DNA from: Antrodiella citrinella
Lineage: Eukaryota > Basidiomycota > Agaricomycetes > Polyporales > Steccherinaceae
Assembly (NCBI GenBank): GCA_004802725.1
Contig: SGPM01000222.1
Coordinates: forward strand, 1-45,991
Direction of reading: 5' to 3'
Length of the DNA: 45,991 nt
Below the pieces are notes generated by a model that worked only from the letters and a program-made list of their open reading frames with translations, was not told the origin of the DNA and made no database searches. Made by a program: the position numbers and the translations under genes. How positions within the stretch are numbered: position 1 is the stretch's first letter; each line of letters starts with the position of its first letter. This document shows positions 34,201-45,237 of the stretch, one piece after another.

Positions 34201-34844
34201 TGGTTTGTATTTCTTTTGTCTCTTACTGAAATCTACACGCAATCTGATCAGCTTTGTAATGTGCCTTCCTTACTCGTCGTACAGACTCGCAAAACCGACT
34301 CAGAAACCACATCCAAGGCTCGGAAACCTGGCGCGATCATGTTCGCCGTGATAGGCGCGAAGCTCTCTGAAGGGTTGAACTTCACTGATGACCTGGCGCG
34401 AGCGGTTCTCGTCGTCGGACTGCCGTTCGCCAACCTCGCGTCGCCCGAGCTGCGAGAGCGGATGTCCTATGTCAACCGTCAGGAGCAGAGTCGAAGCCTG
34501 AAGAGAGCGCCTGGGGTCAAGGACGCAGCGACCGAGCTGTACGAGAACATGTGTATGAACGCTGTCAATCAGAGTATTGGTGAGTCGAGCATCCCCACCG
34601 GACATGCATCTAGTCTGCTGACCGTCTGTTCCCTGAATCCGACCGTGTAAACGCTGCAGGTCGTGCGATCCGGCACCGTGGCGATTGGGCGTCCCTCATC
34701 CTTATTGACGGAAGGTATTCAACGCCTAGGATCCGTCAGAAGCTCCCAAAGTGGATTGGGGAGCACACGACTGTTACTGAGACATTCGGGGATGCCATGA
34801 AGCAACTCGGTATGTTCTACCGAGAGAAACGGATTGCAGCATGA
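31272..34844 (+). CDS. CHL1: CHL1/DDX11 DEAH-box DNA helicase with Fe-S cluster
   Basis: A 5'-3' superfamily 2 helicase of the XPD/FANCJ group, acting in sister-chromatid cohesion and replication-fork processing. The start at 31272 gives [20 protein letters not shown], then [14 protein letters not shown]. Walker A is SPTGT|GKT, split by an intron. Four cysteines ([28 protein letters not shown]; about 32270-32580) form the 4Fe-4S site, and [11 protein letters not shown] follows. The VIVDEAH|NLI box is also split by an intron (near 32765). Later motifs are [55 protein letters not shown] and [14 protein letters not shown]. It ends FYREKRIAA with a TGA at 34842. Four ambiguous bases lie in exon 2 and the preceding junction (31470, 31536, 31545, 31563); they fall in a variable charged region except the first, a Gly wobble base in Walker A. 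About 850 residues are estimated. Confidence 0.92.
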
Positions 34845-35122
34845 AGGGATGTGAAAGTGGTTGTCAAATTCACATGCTTACTGCATTGTTTCCTCCGCTG
34901 TTCATGCACTCCCCGTGCCAGTTGCACGTACGTAAAGCTTTACCGGATCTCATACTCCGTGTGTTGGGAGTATTCGGGGCTGTATTGTAGCTGCGTAAAA
35001 TTGTATAATCGATAACGAATTGCTGGGGTGAGATAGAAGTACAAATGGCCGATGCATGGTACATATAGTGTTACAAGTGCTCCGTGTCAAAGATCAGCCT
35101 TGCATGCAGTGCTCAGCGCATA

Positions 35123-35568
35123 CTAGCAACGCTGTTCGATCTGCAGGGTGGCCCATGCCGCCTGCTTGCATGGATCACATCGATCTTGAATGAGGTTCAG
35201 CACCCTACGCTCTTCGGAGTACATCTGTCAAAAGTACATATGAGCGCCACAGACCGAGATAGCGATCCGAGTCTATATGTACACGTACCTTGGGACACGA
35301 GCACTGTTTGGCATGGTGGCGGTGTGCAGAGCTCGATCGGCACGTCGGCGAGTTGCAATCCTTTACAACGCCGGATTCGTACATCTTCACGTAGTGCTGT
35401 ACATTACAGGAAAAATGCGTCGATCGTTGAGTTGTGTGATACTGGGCTAAATAGCGGTGGGCTTACCTGGCATTTGCGATGGTAGTTTCCGAAGCTAGTT
35501 GATAGATGAATTTGTGAGCGTACAGAGAGACAATGGTCAGCCGGATCTTACCACTCGTATTCGCACAT
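35123..35568 (-). CDS. 84-residue ten-cysteine protein, four tiny exons
   Basis: Not visible as a single open frame; found by splicing. Exons are 35552-35568, 35467-35494, 35289-35396 and 35123-35224, all with GT-AG borders and matching phases. The protein starts MCEYECFGNYHRKCQ, continues HYVKMYESGVVKDCNSPTCR, SSSAHRHHAKQCSCPK and MYSEERRVLNLIQDRCDPCK, and ends LQIEQRC. Cysteines are at 2, 6, 14, 29, 34, 47, 49, 67, 70 and 84, with several His between, so metal binding is more likely than secretion; there is no signal peptide. From memory it resembles a poorly described group of small Cys-rich proteins common in mushrooms, but I cannot name it. A TATAAAG (minus strand, 35723-35729) and a CA-rich leader with a likely 5' UTR intron (about 35570-35628) lie upstream, supporting a real gene. 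Confidence 0.72.
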
Positions 35569-35722
35569 ATCTACAATATTCAGTATCAGCGTGCGCTCGT
35601 ATAACCCAGTGTTCACAAAGAACATACCTGAAAAGTTGAGAGGTACTTGAGGGTGTGGTAGAGCCGGATGTTGGTGTCCAATGTCTGGATGAGTGGAGTA
35701 GGGATTGTTGGAGGTCGTCGGC

Positions 35723-35729
35723 TTTATAT
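35723..35729 (-). promoter_or_regulatory. TATA box of the ten-cysteine protein gene
   Basis: TATAAAG on the minus strand, 155-161 bases above the start codon. It is followed by a CA/CT-rich stretch typical of fungal transcription starts, and by a probable 5' UTR intron (GTATGT donor near 35628, TTGTAG acceptor just before the ATG), which accounts for the distance. Confidence 0.5.
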
Positions 35730-36596
35730 GCGAAAAGGACGCCGCTCAAGGTGATTGACTCGTTGCGCTTGCATAGCGCAAAGATAGCGGTACGTTGAAT
35801 AAGATGTGTGATGGAACACGGTGGATATCCGCGGTAGTTCGTTGGTTGAACGTTGAAAGATTGGCCTGCCTGCATCAAAGGCGCCTGACATTTCCGGTGA
35901 GGCACGAGAATGCGGGCCACCGGATTGTACCAAGCAACAAGTCGTGTGATCGCCAGAGAAGCCTTCTTGATTGACCCGTCTCCAAGTGTAATCTTGTTGT
36001 ATGAACTTCGCGATGCTTCGTTGATCGGTCGAACGTCGCCTGTACGTCGTTTGCATCCTGGGAAGTAGGTCAGTCGAAGGGCAAACAAAGGATCAGGGCA
36101 TCGCCGGCGAGACAGAGGCTTCAGACAATAGACGATTGGGGGAGAAAGGCAACTGCAGGAGAAATACAGCATCATCTCGGACCTAAACGTACAGTCATTG
36201 GCCGCAACTCTTGCGTCTGATCGACCTCATGCAAAGCCTCGTGTTGAAAACGCGTCTTGACAAGTCCCTGATACGGAAGCGACAGCACCATTTGCATCGA
36301 AATATTTAGTAGTTGCTAGAAGAAAGACTGCTGGCTATTGGCTGTTAGCACACAAAACGAACATGCCGCAGATTGTACGCTGGATGATTATTGAGAAAAC
36401 TGCCCGACAGCTCAGGGTCGTAAACATACATGCGAAGGGCTGTCCGCACCGACCAAGACACATCAAACGTGTGACGGAGGGTCAGAAGAGGCGTAATTTA
36501 CCCAGGACCTACGGCCCGAGGAAATCCACAAATTCGGTAATCGAACTGCAATGCTCGCAAACATCATCTACGTGAGCGCCGTGTTGTTTCATAACT
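35730..36596. other. spacer with an unassigned open frame
   Basis: Between the TATA box of the small gene and the stop of the dehydrogenase gene. A minus-strand frame runs through 35537-36175 and reads, among others, YNKITLGDGSIKKASLAITR then LVAWYNPVARILVPHRK. A separate minus-strand exon candidate starts at ATG 36297 (MQMVLSLPYQGLVKTRFQHE) and ends at a GTACGT donor (36192). The two cannot be joined in a compatible phase by any good junction I found, and the longer frame runs over the TATA box and exon 1 of the small gene. I recognise no family and leave it unassigned. Confidence 0.3.
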
Positions 36597-38270
36597 TCAG
36601 GCGTCATAGTCGTAGAAGCCCTTGCCGCTCTTCTTACCTAGCCATTGGGCGTCTACCATGCGCTCTAAAAGTACACTTGGGCGGTATTTGGAGTCGCTTG
36701 TTCCGTTGTACAGCGTTTGTTGGATGGCAAGACAAGTATCAAGGCCAATGCTGTGACCGCTGCATCAGCATGAGGAAGAAGACCGGACGGCTGGACTTAC
36801 AAGTCGGCTAGTCAAACCACACGGCAAGAACTTCTAAGTCAGATCCACGATGGACAGACTGCGCCGTGAAATAGTGACCCACCTAATTGGAGGGGTCCCA
36901 TCGGATGGTTCATGCCCAGTTTCAAGGTCTTGTCAATATCATCTCGTGTGGCGACACCCTGCTCAATCAAACAGGACGTCACAATAATGTACCGCTGGAT
37001 AACAAAGGATGCGCCGACCTTCTCCAAACACATGATGGCCTGACGACCGAGAAGAATTACGATCAGAATACATTGAGCGAAGCCTGGCGTTATACACACC
37101 TCGTTAATAAAAGGCATTAAGAGCGCATTTGATACGAAGCCAGGGACATCTTGAGAAGTTGTGACCTCTGGGATGAAGAAGATGTGAGAACATGACTCGA
37201 GCGGGACATGCTGAGGGTGAAAGAAACAATGCTATATGTTGAACGGCTGGTTGCATCAGAAGGCAACCGGACGTCCGTGTCAAATCTTAAAGAAAAAAGG
37301 ATGACAGAGATACCCATAGCCTCCGCTTTGCAGGTCGGGACAACATTACACGCATTTTCAGCACGGTCATAGACTTACCCTTGCCACAGGCAACGGCAAA
37401 ATTCCTCGCTCTGTCCAGAGTATCTGTGGAAGTTTGAAGAGCGGAGATGATTTCCACCAGTTTCTGTCCGTGCATCAGACATGCATTCGTGATTTGTTGG
37501 ACCAAACGGAACCCACCATGACTGGCACAGGGTTGAAAAAGTGAAGACCTAGCATAAAATTAGAAGTTCAGTTTCCCGATGTCATCGCAACAAGGCTCTT
37601 CTGCGCACCCACAACCCTGCTAGCACTCTTCGATCCTTCTGAACTTGAGGCGGTTTGCCCCTCTGGTATTGTTGCAGCTGCAATCTTAGTGATACTAATA
37701 GACGACGTATTCGTGGCAAGAATAGTATCTGCGGAGACTTTCGCAGAGAGCTCCTTGAAGATGGCCTCTTTCAGGGACAACTTCTCTGAAACGGCCTGAT
37801 AAGACAGCGTTGTAAAAGTCATGTCGGGAAGTATTGTTTTGTTTGGAACGTACTTCAATCACCATATCAGCGTCTCGCATGCCAGCCAACCCCTTCTCTG
37901 CTGATATGACGGTCACCCTTCCTCGGGTTTCTTTCGCGTCTTCCGCTGAGATCTTTCCCTAAACATGATTGGTGAGGATTGGGTTGTTATCTCAATTCAA
38001 AGCACATCTTTGAACGCGTACTTTTGTAACATCCTTGTCAAGAAGCTTGTCCATGAAAGCAAGACCCTTCTTTAGCTGTGCTTCTGAACGGTCGTGCAGT
38101 AACACTGGTACTCGGGCACGCAATGCAGCGACGTACGCGATTCCAAGGCCTGTATTTCGGTTGAAGGTAAGTTATTATTTCTCGTTCGTCTGCAGAGTCT
38201 GTAACGCACCCATCTGGCCTGAACCGATGACACCCACAGTACGAATCCCGTGTGCTGCTACTGCTGCCAT
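36597..38270 (-). CDS. 3-hydroxyacyl-CoA (3-hydroxybutyryl-CoA) dehydrogenase
   Basis: NAD-dependent oxidation of 3-hydroxyacyl-CoA in beta-oxidation. The start at 38270 opens [21 protein letters not shown], the Rossmann GxGxxG motif, ending at an intron. Next come [39 protein letters not shown] and [21 protein letters not shown] Ser-rich insertion, then [11 protein letters not shown] with the catalytic His, follow. [20 protein letters not shown] and MCLEK precede [20 protein letters not shown]. The last exon ends [13 protein letters not shown] with a TGA at 36597. The length (about 320 residues) and stand-alone layout fit the short monofunctional enzyme rather than the peroxisomal multifunctional protein. 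No clear targeting peptide is seen; a mitochondrial location is assumed from the family only. Confidence 0.9.
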
Positions 38271-38603
38271 GATGATCACAGAAATGATACAGCAATTCTA
38301 AGATGCACATTAAGTGTCATACAAATGCACCATAGATAACTTTACTCACAAGCTTATAGTGTATTCAAAGATGGACAAGTTGAACGTTGAAGAAGGATTC
38401 GCACTCGGAGGACCGGAAGGAGCTTCGCTCGGTTCGCTAACTACTTATGGGCGTCTGCAGTACCCACGCTCATGACTTAACACGATGACTGTACACCTGA
38501 CTCGAATGTGCCGTACATTCTCAACTTTGAAGTTTTCAACCTTGGCAAGATCATGGTAGTTGCTACATTGAAATATATGTTCGCCGATTGCCTATACTGT
38601 GTG
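38271..38603. other. upstream region of the dehydrogenase gene, no gene seen
   Basis: A 333-base gap between the dehydrogenase start and the MYND-Kelch stop, both on the minus strand. It should carry the dehydrogenase promoter and the 3' UTR of the neighbour. No recognisable motif was found. Confidence 0.4.
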
Positions 38604-40998
38604 TCATCTTCTCATGCACCCATGCGCCTGCTTATGCTCGGCCCACCCTCTTTCCTGGCACGTTTTCGAGCAGAAGAACACCTTGCCTTCACACGTACCC
38701 ATGCACTTCTTGGGCGTAGTATCGAACCTTCCGCAGCTGAAGCACTGATACCACGGCCCATGAGGCACGGTCCTGGGGTCTATGTGGAAGTCGTCCTCGG
38801 ACATGCCCCCTCTGACTATGTCCAATTTGAGCTGCCAGAGGTCGTCAAAAGTCCGATTGAGGACAACTTTTGACGGATAATACTCGCTGTTTGTCCATCC
38901 TGAAGCATAACGCATCCAAGTGAGTCAAGGCGTCGGAACGATTTCAATCACAACACTCACCCCCATAGAGATACGTTACACCTGTGTCCGGATCTACGAC
39001 AAGGGCACACTGCGCACGATAGGTAGGGAAGCCTCTCGTGATAACTTGCTTCCAGATGCCAGACCCTGGGTCGTGGACAAAGGCATCACTGAAGAACGCG
39101 AAACCGAAGGTGTTGGCAGAGTTTAAATCAGCGTTATACCCGCCGTACACGATCGTTCGCTTCAGGATCGGATGGTATACTGTACAATGCTCCGCACGTG
39201 GCGATGGAAAGTTGCCTCGAAGTCTTTCTCGTTTCCATCCCTGGGTATCCACGCTATAGGACCACAGGTCGTTGTAGACATAATCGGTATGGAAGCCGGA
39301 AGGATGACCAGAACGTTCCGCTTGAGAACGGTTCGCATCTCCAAAGCACAAGTATAGCTTTCGCTGCTCTGGAACTGCCGTTAACGCGGTAAAGACCCGC
39401 AGACCAGGAGTATTCCGGTTTGGAACTACACCTGTCGCTCCATTTATGTGCTTCCATCGGAAAGTGGTGAGATCAAGCTCCATGAAGATGTCTACTCCAA
39501 GACGAGACTCGGAGTCATCGCCACCGAAGATATAGAGCTTGCCCTCGAGGATGGCAGACGTGAACGCGAATAAATCATTGTTCGGGTAAGGCCACGCCCC
39601 ACGGAGCGTCGTCGTTTTCGAGTTCCACTTTTCTGTGGCACAGTCGAATATCCAGATCTTCTGTGGGCCCGAGAAAAGATAAGCCTTGCCCTGCCAATAC
39701 CGCATGGGACGACTCGTGTACAGTCCTGCAGAGGGCTTGATAGGTGGAAAGTCCGGTAGCTTTTTCCATGTCTTCGTGGCGAGCTCGAGGCACCTACATC
39801 TTTCATTGAGAGGCCGTACCAAATGAGCAGCAAAGTATACATACCACATATCCCGTTGCTCCTTGTAAATATCGTTCATACCACCCCCAACATAGAGCTT
39901 GCCATCACAGATCCAGCTTGACAGACAGCTACGTCCAGGCGGCTTACCACGGCCGCGGGGCAAATCCACCCGTTGCCATGCACCACGAATTTGCAGGGCT
40001 GGCTGCGTCACTTGAAGCCTTACATAGGCGGAAGGCTCTGGATGACGGATGCTTCCGAAGTAATTGTAGTTCCTCATCGCTGTAGACTCCAGTGCGATGA
40101 TTTTACTTTGATTGGTGGCTTCGTCGGGCGCCATGTAGTATGCTTTAGAAAGATCGCTGAACGTCGCGCCCAAGGCCGTATTGCCTAGTGTTCTATAGAT
40201 GCCTGCCATCATGTCGAAACGTCTGATAGGAACCTGAGAGACGTTAAAGTATTATGAATTACGAGAGAAGACACAGGTGTTCGACGCACCGTAAAGTACT
40301 CGACCATCTTGAGATGGAATAGTCGCCATGCTGTTAGAGTCCGGATAAGAACGTGCATTCAAGTTGCCAGCTCTAATGAGGTGTTGCATACCAGGTGCGG
40401 TTGGGAAGACAGAATATTTGAGACATTCGTACATGACCCGGATCTCTTCTACCCAATCTATGACCTAAAAGTCAAATGAGAGAGTGATTCCGAAAGACAA
40501 CGAAACTAGTTACTGATATAAGATCTTCTGCGTCCTGACTTGCGCTATACATTTTGTAATAGCTCTGCGCGATGTTTCCTGCACATGCAGTCAATTCGAT
40601 CACCTCCCGCTGATCAGACGTAGGATCCCCAAGCGCGAGGTATCTTGCATTGAGATAGTCCGGGGACGGCAGTACGAATTGTGGACCCAAAAACACGCGC
40701 ATAGCATCTTTGTACTTCTCGATGGCCTCACGATATCTTTGCTGAGTATAAAGCGTGTTGCCTTCTGCTTTAATATCCCTCGCATCCCCTGACAATTTGT
40801 CAGATCTACAGGTAAGGAGACAGAACGAATACAAGACGCACTGAGCTTATCAAACGATGCGGGAGTCGTATTGGCTTCTTCCAATCGGACACCAGCCCAA
40901 GACTGGATCTGAGTGTCTGGATCGAAGTTCCTGCTCCTCTCAGTCATCTCCGCCATCATCCGCATATCGCTCTTCATTTGTTCTTTGTTTAAGGCCAT
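38604..40998 (-). CDS. TPR-Kelch-MYND zinc-finger protein
   Basis: A multidomain, probably protein-binding regulator of about 700-750 residues. The start at 40998 gives MALNKEQMKSDMRMMAEMTE. A TPR-like segment follows (DIKAEGNTLYTQQRYREAIE, then KYKDAMRVFLGPQF), with helical continuation to about residue 260. The middle is a Kelch beta-propeller with repeated WICDGKLYVGGG, YWQGKAYLFSG, ILEGKLYIFGGDD, RKLYLCFGD, KRTIVYGGYN and TGVTYLYGG blades. The last exon holds a MYND zinc finger: CFSCGRF, then CMGTCEGKVFFCSKTCQE, RGWAEHKQAHGC, and ends MRR at 38604. MYND fingers recruit proline-rich corepressor peptides in other families. The function here is unknown. The intron pattern joins all three parts in frame. 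Confidence 0.8.
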
Positions 40999-41394
40999 CG
41001 TTCTGCATAGCATAGAGAAACGTAAGTAACATCAAGTTCGGAGTGTGATAGTACCCCAGACATACGTACCATTGAGACACTGTCTTGTTCCGTGGAAAGC
41101 CAAGGGTATATAGTACAGCACGCTGAAATACAGCGCCCGCAGACAGGGAGAGAAGACAGGTCGGATGGTGCTTGAAATTACCGAGATGACTACATAGCAG
41201 ATGGCAACTTCCTGAAATATTGGCAATTACGGTCTCAACCCTATCATGGGGTTAGGGGTTGAACATGTCATGGCAGCGTGCCGTGATAACTGCCAAACCG
41301 AACGCAAAGCTACAACGTACATGAAAGAATGTACCTACTAGTACAATACGACAACCTTTCTCTCGAATTCCGCTTCTGAGTCAACCTTCTCAGG
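40999..41394. other. upstream region of the TPR-Kelch-MYND gene
   Basis: About 400 bases between two minus-strand genes. It contains the 3' UTR of the P450 gene and the promoter of the Kelch gene. A 64-codon minus frame (41032-41226) has no recognisable motif. Nothing else was seen. Confidence 0.4.
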
Positions 41395-43515
41395 CTAATG
41401 ATTCAGATCCACTTGAGCCGCTGCCTCACGGATGAGACGGGATGCAGTTTCTGAGCGAGGCTTCAACCCGCACGGAAAATCTTTAGGCATCCTATAAGCA
41501 TATGCAGAAGTAGGTGAATACTCTTACTAGATGAGGAAATGAAACGCGTACGCTATTAGTCCACCGACTATCTCAGTGGTCAATTTGACGGGTCTACCAG
41601 AGGTATCCACACCGGGAGTGATGTCGAAGGCATGCAACGTCGAGGCTATGCAAATGGTTAAAGTATTGGCGGAAAGATGTCTTCCTGGGCATAGGCTGCA
41701 GGATCAACTTAGAAGCAGGATTCCAGACCCATGGGAGAGATGAGATACGTACCGTCGCCCGAAACCGAACGCAATTGTTGTAGGGTCACGAACATTCACA
41801 TCGATTTTACCGTCTTCGCCGAGGAAACGTTCCGGTTTGAATAGTTCAGGTTCCGGGTAATCTTCTGAATTTCTTAACATAGCCCTGCGTATCATCGTTG
41901 TCAGTGTGAGCTGCCTGTAAAGGATCGCCATGAAGTTTACTTACCAAACATTCTGAGGAGTCCGAACAAGGTCATGTCAGTGTGGTGCCGGAGAGAGAAT
42001 CAGACTGCACGCACGGGGATCAGATTGGTGCCTTTGGGGATATGATGTCCTTCATAGATATCGTCTGCAGTTACGCGATGCGGTATACCAAATGGAACGA
42101 CGGGTAGCCATCGCATCGTCTCCAGGAATATCGCGCGAATGTACGGGATATTGTCAACGTCGTCATATTCCGGAAGGCGGTAAGGACCGACGACCAGATC
42201 CAATTCTGCTTGAGCTTTCTTCTGCACTTCAGGGAACATAGCCATAGCTAAAAGAAAGTATTCCGCCGCCGACGTAGTCTGAATAGTTCCTCACGATGAG
42301 TATATCACGTTGCGCCGACAATGTTCTTACCGTGTCTGCGCCAGCTACAACCAAACATATATCATAATGGGTCTTATCCATTGAAGAGGTAGTCCTACCA
42401 GCATACGCCACCGATGTTACATTTCTCGCCACATTTTCATCTACATGGCCAGCACGGATCTCTTCTATCAAACCCGATGCAACAGAAGGTGTGGCAGTTC
42501 CGTTGTCCTATGGTATACCGTCAGTCGGAGAAGCACCACACCTCTGAAGCATGAAAGACTTACCACAGCGTCCTTGACTTCCTGATACGGCTTGTCACGT
42601 ACACCGAGTACGTAGGGCTTATACTTATCGGCCAATTGTCTAGAGGTCGTGCTAGGAACCCAGCTGGGAACGTACCTCAGGAACGGCAGATATTCGACCC
42701 AGTAGATGCCAGGGATGCACGCCTGACTGATGCCTTCGATACCACGCTGTGCGAGAATGACGTACTCGTCATCCATGCTCTTGATTTGCTTTCCGTATAC
42801 GATGGAGAAGATGACTGAGGTTACCATACTGTTAAGAAGCGAAACGGATGTTTTAGTGGCGACAGTCATGTAAACATTCAGGGACATGGAGTTTAGGGAC
42901 TTACAGCCTGACATGCTTCCGCGTATTCTCGGGGGAATCCAACATGGAGCCAAGGAGCCTTCTGGCCAATTGTAGCTGTGTTGGGCGGTACTTGGAGACA
43001 GCGGCCTGATAGAAGTGCTTGTGAAACACTCGGCGATGAGTGCGCCATGTTGAGTTGTATGGCATAAGGCTGAAGTGATGATCACATCCGATCCTGTGAA
43101 GCAGGGTCAGTGAGTTCGTGCGCAGGTGCACAAAAGTTACGGTTCCCACATCTCAAATATCACGGAGCGAACACGATCGGAGTATATCTGGGATCGCTTC
43201 TCGAACAAGTCAAGGGCAGCTTCCGCTGTGCCGACTATGATGGATGGTTGCATCGGCAGTTGCACAAAGATGAGGTCCGAGTCTGTGTATCGAGTGAGTT
43301 GTCCCGACGCTGAGCATGAGCAAGAAATGCATACTGTACTGCTCGCACCACTCGCGATACATCTCACAAGGATTAGAGGTTGGCATATCGAGAGCATTTC
43401 CGATGATGGGCAAGGGCTTCGGCCCAGGAGGTAAGGGGAGTTTCGACCGCCGAAGTCTTGCGACGACGATAGAGCACAAGACTACGAATGCGAGTAGGAG
43501 GGTAATGGTACTCAT
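41395..43515 (-). CDS. cytochrome P450 monooxygenase, second intact copy
   Basis: A paralogue of the P450 at 27624-29755 with the same exon plan. The start at 43515 gives an anchor (MSTITLLLAFVVLCSIVVAR) and hinge LPLPPGPKPLPIIGNALDMP. Splicing gives SLMPYNSTWRTHRRVFHKHF, the I-helix AGADTTTSAAEYF, ExxR in FLETMRWLPVVPFG, HHIPKGTNLIP, ELFKPERF and the heme loop FGFGRRLCPGRH (near 41700), whose Cys codon lies just inside the exon after a 57-base intron. The end is LKPRSETASRLIREAAAQVD, LNH and a TAG at 41395. A TATAAA on the minus strand (43555-43560) lies about 40-45 bases above the start, the same spacing as in the other intact copy. Substrate unknown. Confidence 0.9.
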
Positions 43516-44300
43516 GTTGGAGTGCGCTGGACCAACTGTACTGAGTTCTGTAGGTTTATATGTGCCGCTGCTGATACAAATCAGTATATCTTGGATACGA
43601 AGCTAAATCCGCCAGCGCGTTCTTAGATGGGAACGCTTGTGAATTTGTTGCCCTGCTATGAGAGTAGTTGCTGTCACATAATGACAAGTTGAGCGTCGTG
43701 GACTCTTGTCGGATTATTGTCAATTCACATAGGGCCATGGTATGAAAGCACAATGCTCGCCCGACCTGGTCGGAGGAACCATGTTAGAGCGTCAGCAGTG
43801 TTGGATGTATGGAATGAATGAATAAATTGTACCGTACATAGTCTAGTCTGGCCATCATGAAGCTTGTTGACGAACGGCGGCTCCAGTGACCATTACGAGG
43901 GCTACGAATTTGAAGGCGTTTACTCGTAAGTGCGAAGCACGATCCTCAACATCCGGTCGGAAGTCAAGCTTTAATGTGTAGATCGGCGAGGTCGCCATAA
44001 AAGGGTATTAAATGTCCCCGCAGGGCAAGGTCAACCGTCGCTGATACGGGATCGATCAGCTTCGCAAGCGACAAATAGACCAAAAAATTGTGCGTGTTGC
44101 GCTTACCGCTATTCTATATTCACCGCCTACCCGGTGCCATGGCTCGGATAAATAAGCTAACCATAGTCAATGAAGGCAGCGGCCTCATATTGTCATTCCA
44201 GCGATGTCGATGCGAGCCTCCAAGTTGTGGTTCAAGCGGATACTAGGAATGTGCGTAAATATCTCTCAGATAAAGTTGCAGCGCACGGAACTGTACATAC
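43516..44300. other. P450 promoter and gene-poor spacer
   Basis: The left end carries the TATAAA (43555-43560) of the P450. The rest shows only short frames on both strands without motifs. Nothing is recognised. Confidence 0.4.
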
Positions 44301-44349
44301 TTTGAATTATGTTCCAATACACCGTTCTCGCTCAAGTGTAGGTTTATCG

Positions 44350-45237
44350 TATATCATTGGCGACATTCGCACGCCACATCTTACTCCGTGTGCTGTGTAT
44401 GAATAGGATGCGACAAATTTGGCAAGCTGTCCGTCGAGCATGAAGAGCCTGAAAAGTGCGTTGGCTGGCATGAATCAACCTTGAGCAAAATATTTGATCA
44501 TAAGAACACTCACAGTACATATCGAGAGTATGTCTGGAGCGCATTATTCGGTGGTAGGCGTGTCTGGTAGGAGTATCCGTCGACTCGGTCGAGCTCGGTC
44601 ATGATGGAAGAAACATGCATCATGGTAGCTGTCTGCGCCGGACGTTGTTTACACGATAGCGGTAGCAAAGAAGTTAGTCCATTAAATTTGGCTCTCACCA
44701 AGGTTCAATTCGAATGTGAAATGACGTTAAGGTAATCGTGGTCAGCAAGCAAAGCGCACGGTCAGTATTGTGGCCCTTCCTTGTGACAGTTTTGGCGACT
44801 AATGGTGGTCCGGATTCCGAAGTACATTCAGGCCCATTAGTCGAAGACGCGCGGGAGAGGACAAAGTCAACTGTGCTGAATACCACATACATCGTGTCGG
44901 TCCAAACATCCGGTAAAGTCCCTGCATATGCATCAGCGATAGGCACAATATTCTTGCACATGAACTTACAATGGGTTGCGTAGTATAGGCTGGCCGCACC
45001 AAGGGCGAGCGCATGAACGGGTTGAAACCTCCAGACGACCGGAGAAAGGGCCGTTTGGTATAAGTTGCCAGACCTGTCAGCTTAGTTTTCTGGGGTCACA
45101 TACAAGACGACACTGGGCGCAAGGAGCGAGCCTAACAGTGCCGTGATGTCGACATAGGAAGCATGACTTTCCGTCCGGAGCGATAAGGTCCGGTTCTTGT
45201 GAGTCCCTTGTTGGTGCAACTTGAATATGGTAAGATG
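44350..45237 (-). CDS. possible degraded membrane-protein gene, unrecognised
   Basis: Several minus-strand blocks look protein-like and follow one another in order. They are SYVDITALLGSLLAPSVVLY (near 45120), SPVVWRFQPVHALALGAAS (near 45020), then across a good GTAAGT...CATATGCAG intron WTLPDVWTDTMYVVFSTVDF and VLSRASS (near 44900). Further down are SYQTRLPPNNALQTYSRYVL (near 44540) and NALFRLFMLDGQLAKFVASY (near 44430). The hydrophobic blocks suggest membrane helices. Joining the first two blocks needs an intron of only about 30-40 bases, too short for this genome, and no convincing start codon was found. Decay or a wrong model are both possible. The family is unknown to me. Confidence 0.25.

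Noticed and set aside
35537..36175. 212-codon minus-strand frame
   Set aside because: It runs over the TATA box and exon 1 of the ten-cysteine gene, has no recognisable domain, and could not be joined in phase to the nearby ATG exon candidate.
37600..37700. Ser-rich insertion after [10 protein letters not shown] in the dehydrogenase
   Set aside because: It looked unusual against bacterial enzymes, but as I recall basidiomycete homologues carry a similar stretch, so it is not reported as novel.
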